Source of the DNA: a bacterium HR20
GTDB lineage: Bacteria > Bacteroidota > Ignavibacteria > Kapaibacteriales > NICIL-2
Reading direction: 5' to 3'
Assembly: GCA_002898675.1 (NCBI GenBank)
Contig: BEHW01000010.1
Coordinates: forward strand, 1 to 32,589
Length of the DNA: 32,589 bases
Shown: positions 7,853 through 16,023 of the stretch, in pieces
Layout: each line of letters starts with the position of its first letter
Position numbering within the stretch: the first letter of the stretch is position 1
Notes under the pieces: generated by a model
The model's input: the letters and a program-made list of their open reading frames with translations, nothing else
What the model was told of the DNA's origin: nothing
Database searches by the model: none
Position numbers and translations under genes: made by a program

Positions 7853-8755
7853 ATGCGAATTCACGTTGTAGGAGCAACAGGCTTTCTCGGTCGCGCAGTC
7901 GTTGAGCACCTTGTGGGGCAAGGCGAGGATGTAGTGGCAATCGTTCGCGATCTCGGAAAAGCCGGGACACTGCTGGGAAGCACCGTTCGGCTTGTTGATT
8001 GGATCGTGCTCGATCGTGGCGTGCTCGAAGGGAGCGATGCAGTGATCAATTTCGCTGGGGCAAGTATTGCATCGGGGCGCTGGACGTCGCATCGGAAGCG
8101 GGAGCTTCGCTCCAGCCGCATTGAACCAACCCAGCGCATCGTCGAAGCAATTGCGCGATGCAACAAGCCGCCACGTGTGCTGCTCAACGCCTCAGCAGTT
8201 GGCTACTATGGGCATCGTGGTGATGAGATCCTCACGGAGCGCTCATCGAAAGGGGATGGGTTTTTGGCGGATCTCTGCGCTGAGTGGGAAGCAGCAGCAT
8301 GTCAGGCAGAGCCTTACTGCCGGGTCGTTCGGATGCGGCTTGGGGTAGTGCTTGGGCAAGGAGGTGGCATGCTCGCCCAGCTGGCGCCGATCGTCTCACG
8401 GCTTGGCGCTGTGATTCCTGGAACAGGCAAGCAATGGCTTTCGTGGATTTCGCTGACAGACGTTTGCAGAGCAATTGGCTGGCTCATCGAGCAAGAGCGC
8501 GTCGGTGGCGCCGTCAATCTCGTTGCACCCGAGCCAGTGACAATGGAAACGTTCATGCAAGCGCTGGCGGAGTTCTACCACCGTCCGGTGTGGTTTCGTG
8601 TGCCGGAGGTAGTTCTTCGTCTTGCGCTTGGGCAAATGTCAACGACACTGACCGATAGTACACGGGCGATACCAGCGTGTTTGCAACAAGGAGGTTTCGA
8701 TTTTCACCACGGGCGTATCTCAGAGTTTTTCGCTCACATCCGCACATCGAGCTGA
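7853..8755 (+). CDS. TIGR01777-family SDR epimerase-like protein (YfcH type)
   Basis: 300 residues. The N-terminal NAD(P)-binding motif GATGFLG is at 7-13, followed by family-specific signatures: INFAGASIASGRW, NASAVGYYGHRGDE, AEWEAAACQ, RLGVVLGQGGGML, and WISLTDVCRAIGWLIE. The C-terminal substrate region (about 220-295) matches the DUF1731-like end of the family. This atypical SDR group contains E. coli YfcH and human SDR39U1, and its physiological substrate is unknown. The 3' end overlaps the convergent outer-membrane gene by 22 bases (8734-8755), so each transcript must run into the other's coding region or end inside it. Confidence 0.92.
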   Translation: MRIHVVGATGFLGRAVVEHLVGQGEDVVAIVRDLGKAGTLLGSTVRLVDWIVLDRGVLEGSDAVINFAGASIASGRWTSHRKRELRSSRIEPTQRIVEAIARCNKPPRVLLNASAVGYYGHRGDEILTERSSKGDGFLADLCAEWEAAACQAEPYCRVVRMRLGVVLGQGGGMLAQLAPIVSRLGAVIPGTGKQWLSWISLTDVCRAIGWLIEQERVGGAVNLVAPEPVTMETFMQALAEFYHRPVWFRVPEVVLRLALGQMSTTLTDSTRAIPACLQQGGFDFHHGRISEFFAHIRTSS

Positions 8756-10659
8756 ATGTATGCTCGCCCCTCGTGTGTACCAGGAACTTCGGTCAGCCCG
8801 CTCCCGAGAGAGGCTACGTTCAGTCGCTCGGTTGCCCCATATCGTACCCAAAACGTGATGTGTTCTGTGGCGACACACCGCAGGTACACAAACCAGCGCG
8901 TTCCTCGGCCGTAGAGGGGAACGCTCACAAGCAAGCCAGGTGCTAACTGCTCGAACGTGTACACTGCTGAGTTGAACGAAGCAGTAGAGTACGCCGTCAG
9001 GCGACCGCCGATGCTGAGCTGCGCACTAAGCGGAATACTCAACTCTCCGAAGGCTGCAAGTCCATGCTCTGGAGTTGAAACAGTGCTCTCGGTCGGTATC
9101 TGCCAGACGCCTTCAATGCGGAAGCGTGCAGTCACGCCCGCATCGTCGCTGTGCTGCAGCTCGCATCGAAGAGTGCTGCGGAGGATTTCTTCGGCAACAC
9201 TCCCTGCATCAGTTGAGCGATCTTCGGTGCGATGCTCTTGTCGCAAGCGAACCAAGAGAGACGCTCCTCTCCTAAGGCGCACACGGGTTTCGTTGAACAC
9301 GTCCACACCACGCCGCAGCCGGGGTAGCGTGCCGATGGGTGCAGTGTGACGATAGACATCAGCATAGAAGAGATTCTCCAATCCTGTTGCCAAACGTGCG
9401 CGGACACCGAGATAGATGCCTGCCTCGTTGGTGGGCTGTGAGGATTCACCGAAGTTGTAGCCATACGGGGCGCGGAACATCGGAGCGTACCAACGTCCGC
9501 CGAGTGCGATAGTTGCTGGCGTGGTGCGAAACTCAAGACCTGCACGAGTGGCAACGTTGCCCGCATAGTCGCGAGCAAGCTCTGCTGTCCAGGTGGTATT
9601 GTCGGTGTTCTGGAGTGCGTAGGCAGATGCAAACAGTCCGCGCCGGGCGGGCATGGCGAGTGTGGAGCTGCTTGTCACCGGCATCGGGTAATCGAGCATC
9701 AATGCAGCAATCCCACAGACGAACTGGCTCGTTCGCAGTTCGAGAGCGCCGAGCGCTGCTCGTTCGGTGACGTTTCGGCGTCGCGCAATTTCTGTGCTGC
9801 TACGGTGGTAGCCATCGGTCGCCAGGGAGGTGATCACGCCTCCGACTGTATCGAGCGACGCGCTGCGCGGCAATGCAGAAAGCCCAGCACGAACCAAGAT
9901 CGTGGTGCCATCGGCAACGGCGAGGGGGTATTCGACTGCAACCCCGCGAAAGAACCGATACTCCAACGCCGAGCGATACTGCTGGAAACCACGTCCGAAT
10001 TCCGTGCATGGTGTTACGACGTCCGTTCCTTTTCGCGCTCCGAAGGGGCGCCAGAGAACAAGCCCCAGCCCCATCTCTGCGTAGTAGTCGCCGATGATGA
10101 TGCCGATGTTATCCAGGCGCGTTGCAATCGAGGCGGAGAGAAAATCTGCAACGAGCGGTTCGCCGGCGTCTTTATTTGCCAGCGCTGCAACAGCAGTGTT
10201 GCCAGCCACCATGTGAGCGCGTGTGTAGAGCTCGTGCGGACTGCCGCGGAAACGCCCATCGGTGGCGGCACTGGGAGGAGTTGCCCAGAGCATAGCCCGC
10301 GACCGCACGCTCAGCGGTACCTTCGCACGAGAACTGCCCCCAAGTTTTGCGCACCGTCCCAGGACGTAGCGTTCCTCTTCGCTACAGCCGACAGCATCGC
10401 AGAGCGCAGCAATCGTTTGAGGTTTCTTCGTACGGAGTATTGAAACGATGCGGCGTGCAGTTGTGCGCGATAGAAGGGGCAGCTGCAGAATATCCTCCAC
10501 ACGTGCGGAGTCGAGAAGGAGCGGATTGTCGCTGTAAAATTCGATTCGATCGAGATCTGGCGTCGAGAGTGCGTCGCTGGTGATTTGTTCAAGCACGGCA
10601 TCTTGTGCCCAGAGCATCGTGCTGGTGACAACGATCACGATTGGTCTTGGATTCACCAT
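8734..10659 (-). CDS. Helix-hairpin-helix plus outer-membrane beta-barrel protein
   Basis: 641 residues. A signal peptide (MVNPRPIVIVVTSTMLWAQ) is followed by a ComEA-like double HhH region (about 45-105: NPLLLDSARVEDILQLPLLS, then a second repeat around IAALCDAVGCSEEER). About 530 residues of alternating aromatic/hydrophobic beta-strand sequence follow and end in a C-terminal aromatic-poor strand (IQLDVRM). The block GDYYAEMGLGLVLW plus GRGFQQYRSALEYRFFRG is diagnostic, to my recollection, of a conserved but uncharacterised Bacteroidota family. The hairpin that usually reads LPGIG is LPLLS here, so classical DNA-backbone binding by that hairpin may be weakened. It starts 7 bases inside the upstream outer-membrane gene (translational coupling) and ends 22 bases inside the convergent SDR gene. 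DNA uptake or a secretion-related role are both guesses. Confidence 0.75.
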   Translation of the reverse strand: MVNPRPIVIVVTSTMLWAQDAVLEQITSDALSTPDLDRIEFYSDNPLLLDSARVEDILQLPLLSRTTARRIVSILRTKKPQTIAALCDAVGCSEEERYVLGRCAKLGGSSRAKVPLSVRSRAMLWATPPSAATDGRFRGSPHELYTRAHMVAGNTAVAALANKDAGEPLVADFLSASIATRLDNIGIIIGDYYAEMGLGLVLWRPFGARKGTDVVTPCTEFGRGFQQYRSALEYRFFRGVAVEYPLAVADGTTILVRAGLSALPRSASLDTVGGVITSLATDGYHRSSTEIARRRNVTERAALGALELRTSQFVCGIAALMLDYPMPVTSSSTLAMPARRGLFASAYALQNTDNTTWTAELARDYAGNVATRAGLEFRTTPATIALGGRWYAPMFRAPYGYNFGESSQPTNEAGIYLGVRARLATGLENLFYADVYRHTAPIGTLPRLRRGVDVFNETRVRLRRGASLLVRLRQEHRTEDRSTDAGSVAEEILRSTLRCELQHSDDAGVTARFRIEGVWQIPTESTVSTPEHGLAAFGELSIPLSAQLSIGGRLTAYSTASFNSAVYTFEQLAPGLLVSVPLYGRGTRWFVYLRCVATEHITFWVRYGATERLNVASLGSGLTEVPGTHEGRAYIQLDVRM

Positions 10660-11477
10660 CGGTACGCAATCCCGACGGTTGGACTTGCCCCAAGTGCAAG
10701 GTGGTAATGCAGCGTTGCAAGAACGGCGAAGTGTTCGATTGCTGCCAGACGAACACTTGCTTCGAGGCTCTGCGGTACCGTCGCATAGGCCAGCCGAAGC
10801 GAGAGGAACTCTCCAGCATCCCAGCGCAGTGCTGTTGCCACACCACTTGCAGTTTGGAGTGGGAATACCAGGTCGAGATCGAAGAGTAGTCCCGATGCAA
10901 TGGCTCTGCTCGCACCGATACGGAATTGCAAGACAGCACCTGATTGCGCCCCTGCACGGTGCGTTTGACCGATGTTGCTTCCAGCGACACCGATTGCCGT
11001 GAGACTATCGAGCAGGAAGACCATCTGTGCGTTGATGGTCAGAAGGTGTTCTGTGGCAAAGCCACGTGCCCGCGCCATCGTATATCCCAGCGCAAGACCA
11101 GCGGTGAGGTAATCGCTCGGCGCAATGCTTCCGAACGTCGTCAGTGCAACCTCGGTGTAACGATCCATTCCGAGGGAGCCTACTTCTGCTCCTGCAGACC
11201 ACTGGGCAGCACGATATACTCCTTGCACGTGTGCTGTTTGGAGCTCTCGAATTCCCAAACGAGATGGGACAACCCATGCTGCAATGCTCCCTGGTGCACG
11301 CTCCATCTGAGCTGATGCAGGGACAATGCGATAGCCGATTGGGGTAACGTGCGTTCGCCCTGTCGCTGTGACAATTGTGGGTGGAAAACCGAGGACGGTT
11401 TGCCCCTGCGAGCTACTTGCCGAACTGAGCAAAATCCCAAGAGCAGCCGGCAAGAGTATTTTTGATGCGTGTTCCAT
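10653..11477 (-). CDS. Small outer-membrane beta-barrel-like protein
   Basis: 274 residues from the ATG at 11477. The longer open frame upstream to 11708 runs antisense through the neighbouring gene and is rejected. The protein has a signal peptide (MEHASKILLPAALGILLSSASSSQG) followed by Gly/Ala-rich amphipathic beta-strand sequence with repeated turns, ending in an aromatic residue (GIAYRW), a common feature of outer-membrane barrels. I recognise no named family; a distant PorV/PorQ-like or OmpW-like relation is possible but unsupported. It is the first gene of a two-gene operon: the HhH-barrel gene begins 7 bases before its stop. Its start codon is only 22 bases from that of the divergent PorD-like gene. 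Confidence 0.7.
   Translation of the reverse strand: MEHASKILLPAALGILLSSASSSQGQTVLGFPPTIVTATGRTHVTPIGYRIVPASAQMERAPGSIAAWVVPSRLGIRELQTAHVQGVYRAAQWSAGAEVGSLGMDRYTEVALTTFGSIAPSDYLTAGLALGYTMARARGFATEHLLTINAQMVFLLDSLTAIGVAGSNIGQTHRAGAQSGAVLQFRIGASRAIASGLLFDLDLVFPLQTASGVATALRWDAGEFLSLRLAYATVPQSLEASVRLAAIEHFAVLATLHYHLALGASPTVGIAYRW
11457..11464 (+). promoter_or_regulatory. Candidate -7 promoter for the PorD-like operon (TATTTTTG)
   Basis: A perfect match to TAnnTTTG, 35 bases upstream of ATG 11500. It lies inside the first codons of the divergent outer-membrane gene. No TTTG -33 box is seen 19 bases further upstream. Confidence 0.5.
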
Positions 11478-11499
11478 GGCAACCACTACACCAACCGCT

Positions 11500-12396
11500 A
11501 TGCCGAAAATACTGCTGTCTCTGGTGATACTTGTACTTGCTGGGCATGTTCTCCGCGCACAGGAATTCGAGCCACGGGTTGTTGTGGATGTCTCGATGCT
11601 TGCGCCGGAGCTCCGCCAGGACGTCTCGACGATGCAGAGCGACGTGCTGACGTACTTGCGGCAGCAGAGTTTTACCGGCAAGGAGTGGCAAGGACCAAAA
11701 ATCCCCATCGAGCTGACGATCTACATCACAGGCGGCAATCTTGCGAATCGGCGATACACCGCACGTTTGCTGTACGCTTCGCGGATCAATCTCGACAGCG
11801 GACGGACGTCGCCAATCCTCAAAGTGCTCGATCAGCAGTGGACGTTCCCCTACACGCTCAACCAGCAGCTGACGTTCCAATCGCTGCGCTTCGATCCATT
11901 CTCGACGTTGATTGACTTCTATAACTTCATCGCGCTCGGACTCGATGCCGATTCGTACGAGTACCTGGGAGGAACGCAGTACTACCAGCGCGCGCAAGAA
12001 CTCTGCCTCCTGGGTGCATCCAACAATGCGCCAGGCTACAGCCAGGTCGTTCAGGAGCCAGGAGAGCTGACGCGGATTTCGCTCGTGACCGAGCTTCTCA
12101 ACCCACGATTTGAGCCCTTCCGAAAGCTCATCTTCGACTACCACTACGATGGCATCAATCGCTTTGCGTGGGCGCCCGATTCCGCCCGCAGTGCAATCGA
12201 AGCTGTGCTCGCCAAAATGCTTGCCTTCAAGCGCGAACTGACGCAATCGAGTTATCTCGTGCGTCTGTTCTTTGATGCGAAGATGAATGAGCTGTGCGAA
12301 GTCTTCGGCGGCACACGGAATAAGCGGGTACTCGAGATACTCCGCCAGCTTGATCCGAGCAATTCCTCTGTGTACGAAACAGCCATCGAGCAGTAG
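11500..12396 (+). CDS. DUF4835 family secreted protein (PorD-like, T9SS-associated)
   Basis: 298 residues from ATG 11500, which gives a clean signal peptide (MPKILLSLVILVLAGHVLRAQ); an ATG at 11476 would add eight residues. The sequence matches DUF4835 (PF16119) along its full length: N-terminal RVVVDVSMLAPELRQDV, PIELTIYITGGN, then FDPFSTLIDFYNFIALGLDADSYEYLGGTQYYQRAQ, LLNPRFEPFRKLIFDYHYDGINR and LFFDAKMNELCEVFGG, split over about 60-285. In Bacteroidota this family is universally periplasmic/envelope-exported, and from memory it is named PorD in some annotation pipelines as a type IX secretion factor; I hold that name loosely. It is the first of seven closely packed plus-strand genes and is divergent from two outer-membrane genes. 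Confidence 0.85.
   Translation: MPKILLSLVILVLAGHVLRAQEFEPRVVVDVSMLAPELRQDVSTMQSDVLTYLRQQSFTGKEWQGPKIPIELTIYITGGNLANRRYTARLLYASRINLDSGRTSPILKVLDQQWTFPYTLNQQLTFQSLRFDPFSTLIDFYNFIALGLDADSYEYLGGTQYYQRAQELCLLGASNNAPGYSQVVQEPGELTRISLVTELLNPRFEPFRKLIFDYHYDGINRFAWAPDSARSAIEAVLAKMLAFKRELTQSSYLVRLFFDAKMNELCEVFGGTRNKRVLEILRQLDPSNSSVYETAIEQ
11504..11511 (-). promoter_or_regulatory. Candidate -7 promoter for the outer-membrane operon (TATTTTCG)
   Basis: On the minus strand this reads TATTTTCG, one base from TAnnTTTG, 26 bases upstream of the ATG at 11477. It lies just inside the coding start of the divergent PorD-like gene, mirroring the plus-strand element at 11457-11464. Confidence 0.4.
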
Positions 12397-12404
12397 AGGC
12401 GCGT

Positions 12405-13784
12405 GTGAAGATTACCTTCTGGGGCGCTGCGCAGACTGTCACTGGCTCGATGCACTTGGTCGAGTGCAATGGCTACCGCATGCTGCTCGATTGCGGACTC
12501 TACCAAGGACGTCGTGCAGAAGCCTACCAGCGAAATAGCACCTTTCCCTTCAACCCGCGGACGATTGATGCGGTGCTCCTGTCGCACGCGCACATTGACC
12601 ATTCGGGGAATCTTCCGAGCTTGGTCAAACAGGGATTCCGAGGGCTGATCTATGCGACTGCCGCAACGCGCGATCTCTGTGCGATCATGCTTGCCGATAG
12701 CGCGCATATCCAGGAAAGCGACGCTCGTTTCCTCCGCAAGCATGGGAAGGATGCTGCCGATCCACTCTACCAGCTCGAGGATGTCGCTCATACGATGGAA
12801 CTATTCCACACGATTCCATATCGCCGGCGCTTTGTCGTCTTCCCAGGGATCGAAGCGGCATTCTACGACGCTGGCCATATCCTCGGCTCTGCGGCGATCG
12901 CACTCTGGCTCCAGGAAGGTGATCGCGAGCGTTGCATCCTTTTTACCGGCGACGCCGGACGCCCGGCGCCTGTCCTTCTCCGTCAGCCAGACCGGCTTCC
13001 AGAAGCAGATGTTATCATCAGCGAGTCCACGTACGGCGGGAAAACGCACGAGCCGCAAGAAACAACACTCCAGACGCTCCAACGCCTCATTGAACGCATC
13101 ATCACCGAGCACGGCAAGCTCATCATTCCGGCGTTCAGCGTCGGTCGGACGCAGAATCTGGTGTACTACCTCAATATGCTCCACAACAGTGGTGTGCTTG
13201 CTGATGTGCCAATTGTTGTGGACTCGCCGCTTTCGTCGAGCGCAACGAATGTCTATCGCCTTCATCCAGAATGCTTCAATCCAGCAGTGCGTCAGGCGAT
13301 GCTCACCGACCCTGATCCATTTGGGTTCGAGTCGCTGCGCTATACACGCAGTGCTGACGAATCGAAAGCACTCAACGGCAAGCGTCGGCCCATGGTGATC
13401 ATCTCTGCATCGGGAATGTGTGAAAGTGGCAGAATATTGCACCACCTGCGCAATACGATCGAGGACCACACAACCACCGTATTGCTCCTGGGTTTTATGG
13501 CAGAGCACACGCTCGGCCGACGCTTAGCCGACGGCGCTGACCGCGTCCGGATCCTTGGCGAGGAATTCCGCGTGCGAGCGCGTATCGAACAGCTCCACTC
13601 GATGTCTGCCCATGCAGATCAAGAGGAGCTTGCAGCATACTTAGGTCAGCTCCACGGTCGTGCCGAGACGATCTTCCTTGTCCACGGTGAACCAGCCGCA
13701 CAAACGCTGATGGCAGAGCGACTCCGGCAAGATGGCTGGCAGGATGTTCGCATTCCCACGCGTGGTGAGTCAGTCGAACTGTAG
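12405..13784 (+). CDS. MBL-fold/beta-CASP RNA metallo-hydrolase (CPSF-like)
   Basis: 459 residues from GTG 12405, eight bases after the previous stop; the start gives the standard MKITFWGAAQTVTGS N-terminus. The zinc motif HxHxDH is intact (H61, H63, D65, H66). Further motifs are FTGDAGR, SESTYGG, PAFSVGRTQ, the beta-CASP block VVDSPLSS, ISASGMCESGRI and the C-terminal HSMSAHADQEEL. This is the YSH1/CPSF-73-like bacterial group, whose members act as exo- or endoribonucleases on RNA 3' or 5' ends using two zinc ions. It lacks the C-terminal extension of RNase J. In the operon it lies between an envelope gene and nucleotide/tRNA-modification genes, which fits a general RNA-processing role. Confidence 0.92.
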   Translation: MKITFWGAAQTVTGSMHLVECNGYRMLLDCGLYQGRRAEAYQRNSTFPFNPRTIDAVLLSHAHIDHSGNLPSLVKQGFRGLIYATAATRDLCAIMLADSAHIQESDARFLRKHGKDAADPLYQLEDVAHTMELFHTIPYRRRFVVFPGIEAAFYDAGHILGSAAIALWLQEGDRERCILFTGDAGRPAPVLLRQPDRLPEADVIISESTYGGKTHEPQETTLQTLQRLIERIITEHGKLIIPAFSVGRTQNLVYYLNMLHNSGVLADVPIVVDSPLSSSATNVYRLHPECFNPAVRQAMLTDPDPFGFESLRYTRSADESKALNGKRRPMVIISASGMCESGRILHHLRNTIEDHTTTVLLLGFMAEHTLGRRLADGADRVRILGEEFRVRARIEQLHSMSAHADQEELAAYLGQLHGRAETIFLVHGEPAAQTLMAERLRQDGWQDVRIPTRGESVEL

Positions 13785-13798
13785 CCTCGGCTAACCGG

Positions 13799-14635
13799 AT
13801 GCAAGAAGTTGCTGTTGGTGTGCTCACTGAAGCTCGGCGCGTCTTCATCGGGCAACGGCGTGCTACCGCGCGCTACGGCGGCATGTGGGAATTCCCCGGC
13901 GGAAAAATCGAGCGGGGGGAGTCGCCTGTTGGTGCGCTCAGCCGGGAGTTGCGTGAAGAGCTTGGCATCGAGATCGCAGAGCCACGTTACCTTGGGACAG
14001 TCGAACATCGCTACGATGATGGGGATACCTTCCGCGTCTGGTACTATCGGGTCGAACAGTGGCATGGGACGTTCAACATAGACCTCTGGGAACGCGTTGC
14101 GTGGGTGAGCATTGAGGAACTTCCGTCCTACGCACTGTTCGAAGCAAACCGTGCGATATTGCCTGCGCTTGCTGCATCCTTCGAAAGCGACGACGAGCGG
14201 TTCATGCGCATTGCGCTCGCCGAAGCCGAGCGTGCAGCCCGCAGCGGCGAAGTGCCGGTTGGATGCGTTATCACCCTCGGCGGGACCATCATTGCGCGTT
14301 CGCACAACCGCAGCGAGGAATTTCGCGCTGCAACAGCGCACGCCGAGCTGCTGGCAATTCGGCAAGCACTTGCGCACCGCCAATCTCGATGGCTCGATGG
14401 GGCGACGCTCTACGTGACGCTCGAGCCGTGTCCGATGTGCGCAGGAGCGATTGTCCTTGCTCGTATCGCGCGTGTGGTATTCGGCGCACATGATCCAAAG
14501 GCAGGAGCCTGCGAGACGCTCTACACACTTGCGAGTGATCCCCGGCTCAACCATCGCGCAGTGGTGCGTGGTGGCGTCCTGGCCGAGCAATCACAGGCGA
14601 TCTTGAATGCATTTTTCCGTGATCACTGCCGCTGA
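13799..14635 (+). CDS. tadA: MutT-like Nudix domain fused to TadA-like tRNA adenosine deaminase
   Basis: 278 residues in one uninterrupted frame. Residues 1-128 are a MutT-type Nudix domain: MWEFPGGKIE then a complete Nudix box at 35-57 (G35, E41, R49, E50, E53, E54, G56), the 8-oxo-dGTP diphosphatase pattern. Residues 132-278 are a full TadA/CDA-type deaminase beginning RFMRIALAEAERAARSGEVPVG. Its zinc and catalytic residues are present (H181, E183 in HAE; C211 and C214 in PCPMC), and FGAHDPKAG and the C-terminal helix are typical of TadA. TadA converts A34 of tRNA-Arg to inosine. MutT hydrolyses oxidised dGTP. Both halves look active. It is five bases upstream of rsmI, a translation-fidelity gene. 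Linking the two domains in one chain is unusual. Confidence 0.92.
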   Translation: MQEVAVGVLTEARRVFIGQRRATARYGGMWEFPGGKIERGESPVGALSRELREELGIEIAEPRYLGTVEHRYDDGDTFRVWYYRVEQWHGTFNIDLWERVAWVSIEELPSYALFEANRAILPALAASFESDDERFMRIALAEAERAARSGEVPVGCVITLGGTIIARSHNRSEEFRAATAHAELLAIRQALAHRQSRWLDGATLYVTLEPCPMCAGAIVLARIARVVFGAHDPKAGACETLYTLASDPRLNHRAVVRGGVLAEQSQAILNAFFRDHCR

Positions 14636-14640
14636 GTGCT

Positions 14641-15378
14641 ATGGAAACGCCCCCTCCTCTGGAAGCTGCACTCTACCTTGTGCCCACGCCGATCGGCAAT
14701 CGCGAGGACATCACACTCCGTGCGCTCCGTGTGCTGGCAAGTGCCGACATTCTCGCTGCGGAGGATACCCGCACGCTGCGGAAGCTCCTGGCGATGTACA
14801 GCATCACACCTCGCCAGGTGGTTGCTTACCATGAACAGAACGAACGCGTGCAGAGCCAGCGACTTGCCGATGCAATCGAACAGGGGAAGTCCGTTGCACT
14901 CTGTAGCGAAGCAGGGATGCCGATCGTGAGCGATCCTGGATTTCGGCTCGTTCGCGAGGTCATCGAGCGGCAGCTTGCAGTAGTACCGCTCCCTGGCGCA
15001 AATGCAGCGCTCACTGCACTTGTTGCCAGCGGGCTGCCAGTCCATGCGTTCGCGTTCGTCGGTTTTCCTCCGCACCGCAAGGGACGCCGTGCATTTTTCG
15101 ATTGGCTCGCCGCAAAGGAGGAAACTGTGATCCTCTACGAATCCCCACACCGCCTGGAGCGAACGATTGCAGACTTGCTGGCAGCGTGTGGTTCTGATCG
15201 TCCGTGTGTCCTCGCCCGTGAGCTGACGAAGATGTACGAGTCGTTTTATCGTGGGACACTTGGCTCGATTGCATCCGAGCTTGGCACGACGATCCCACTC
15301 CGCGGAGAGTTCGTGGTACTTTTGCATGGGCGACTTACCACTACGCACGGAGAATGTTCATCACGTTCGAAGGAATAG
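14641..15378 (+). CDS. rsmI: 16S rRNA (cytidine1402-2'-O)-methyltransferase
   Basis: 245 residues. The tetrapyrrole-methylase-type fold shows the RsmI signatures: PTPIGN at 15-20, AEDTRT at 40-45, YHEQNE, SEAGMPIVSDPG, PGANAALTALVASGLP, FVGFPP, YESPHRL and REL TKMYE. RsmI uses SAM to methylate the ribose of C1402 in 16S rRNA, near the P site, with RsmH methylating the base. It overlaps tmk by 25 bases, so the C-terminal tail (after LRGEFVVLLHG) shares sequence with the tmk start. Length is somewhat shorter than the approximately 280 residues of E. coli RsmI, lacking its C-terminal extension. Confidence 0.96.
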   Translation: METPPPLEAALYLVPTPIGNREDITLRALRVLASADILAAEDTRTLRKLLAMYSITPRQVVAYHEQNERVQSQRLADAIEQGKSVALCSEAGMPIVSDPGFRLVREVIERQLAVVPLPGANAALTALVASGLPVHAFAFVGFPPHRKGRRAFFDWLAAKEETVILYESPHRLERTIADLLAACGSDRPCVLARELTKMYESFYRGTLGSIASELGTTIPLRGEFVVLLHGRLTTTHGECSSRSKE

Positions 15379-15992
15379 ATGGCTCGGGCAAATCCACTCA
15401 TGCTGGGCTGCTGGCAGAGTGGCTTCGCGCCAGAGGTCATCGCGTTCACCTGCTCCGCGAGCCAGGTGCGACGCCGCTTGCGGAAGCAATTCGGCAGATC
15501 CTCCTCGATGCAACGCTCCGCATTGACCCTGTCGCGGAGCTGATGCTCTTCTGCGCAGCACGGCGCCAGCTTGTCGAAGATGTGATCCGTCCGGCACTCG
15601 CTCAAGGGCAGGTGGTCATCAGCGATCGCTACGCAGATTCGACGGTTGCATATCAAGGCTACGGACGCGGGTTAGACCTGGAGATGGTCGAGCGCATCAT
15701 CGGCTATGCAATTGGGTCGGTTGTACCGCATGTGACGTTCGTACTCGATGTGGACGTTGCCACTGCACTCCAGCGTCGGGGAGTGCGCCAATCGCGTACT
15801 ACCGATCGGATGGAAGATGCACCGGAAGCGTTCTTCGAGCGGGTTCGCAGAGGGTATCTGGCTATTGCAGCCCGTGAGCCGGAGCGCGTTGTGGTGCTCG
15901 ATGGCATGCAATCGGTGGAGATGATCCACTCGCGCGTTTGCGCTGTTGTCCTTGAGCGGCTCCGGCAGATTCACCGTGGAGCACTGACCTAA
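15354..15992 (+). CDS. tmk: Thymidylate kinase
   Basis: 212 residues. It carries the P-loop GIDGSGKST (7-15), the REPG motif (REPGATPL; family consensus REPGGT, here Ala for Gly), the DRYADSTVAYQGYGRG block from 91, and an Arg-rich LID ending in DRME (151-154). The enzyme phosphorylates dTMP to dTDP, an essential step for DNA synthesis. The start at 15354 is fixed by the MFITFEGIDG N-terminus and lies inside the rsmI end, which implies translational coupling. Its product dTDP also feeds dTTP and dTDP-sugars; rfbB, using dTDP-glucose, is two genes downstream. Confidence 0.97.
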   Translation: MFITFEGIDGSGKSTHAGLLAEWLRARGHRVHLLREPGATPLAEAIRQILLDATLRIDPVAELMLFCAARRQLVEDVIRPALAQGQVVISDRYADSTVAYQGYGRGLDLEMVERIIGYAIGSVVPHVTFVLDVDVATALQRRGVRQSRTTDRMEDAPEAFFERVRRGYLAIAAREPERVVVLDGMQSVEMIHSRVCAVVLERLRQIHRGALT

Positions 15993-16023
15993 TTTTGCGC
16001 TGCATCATTGACGTGTCGTGGCG

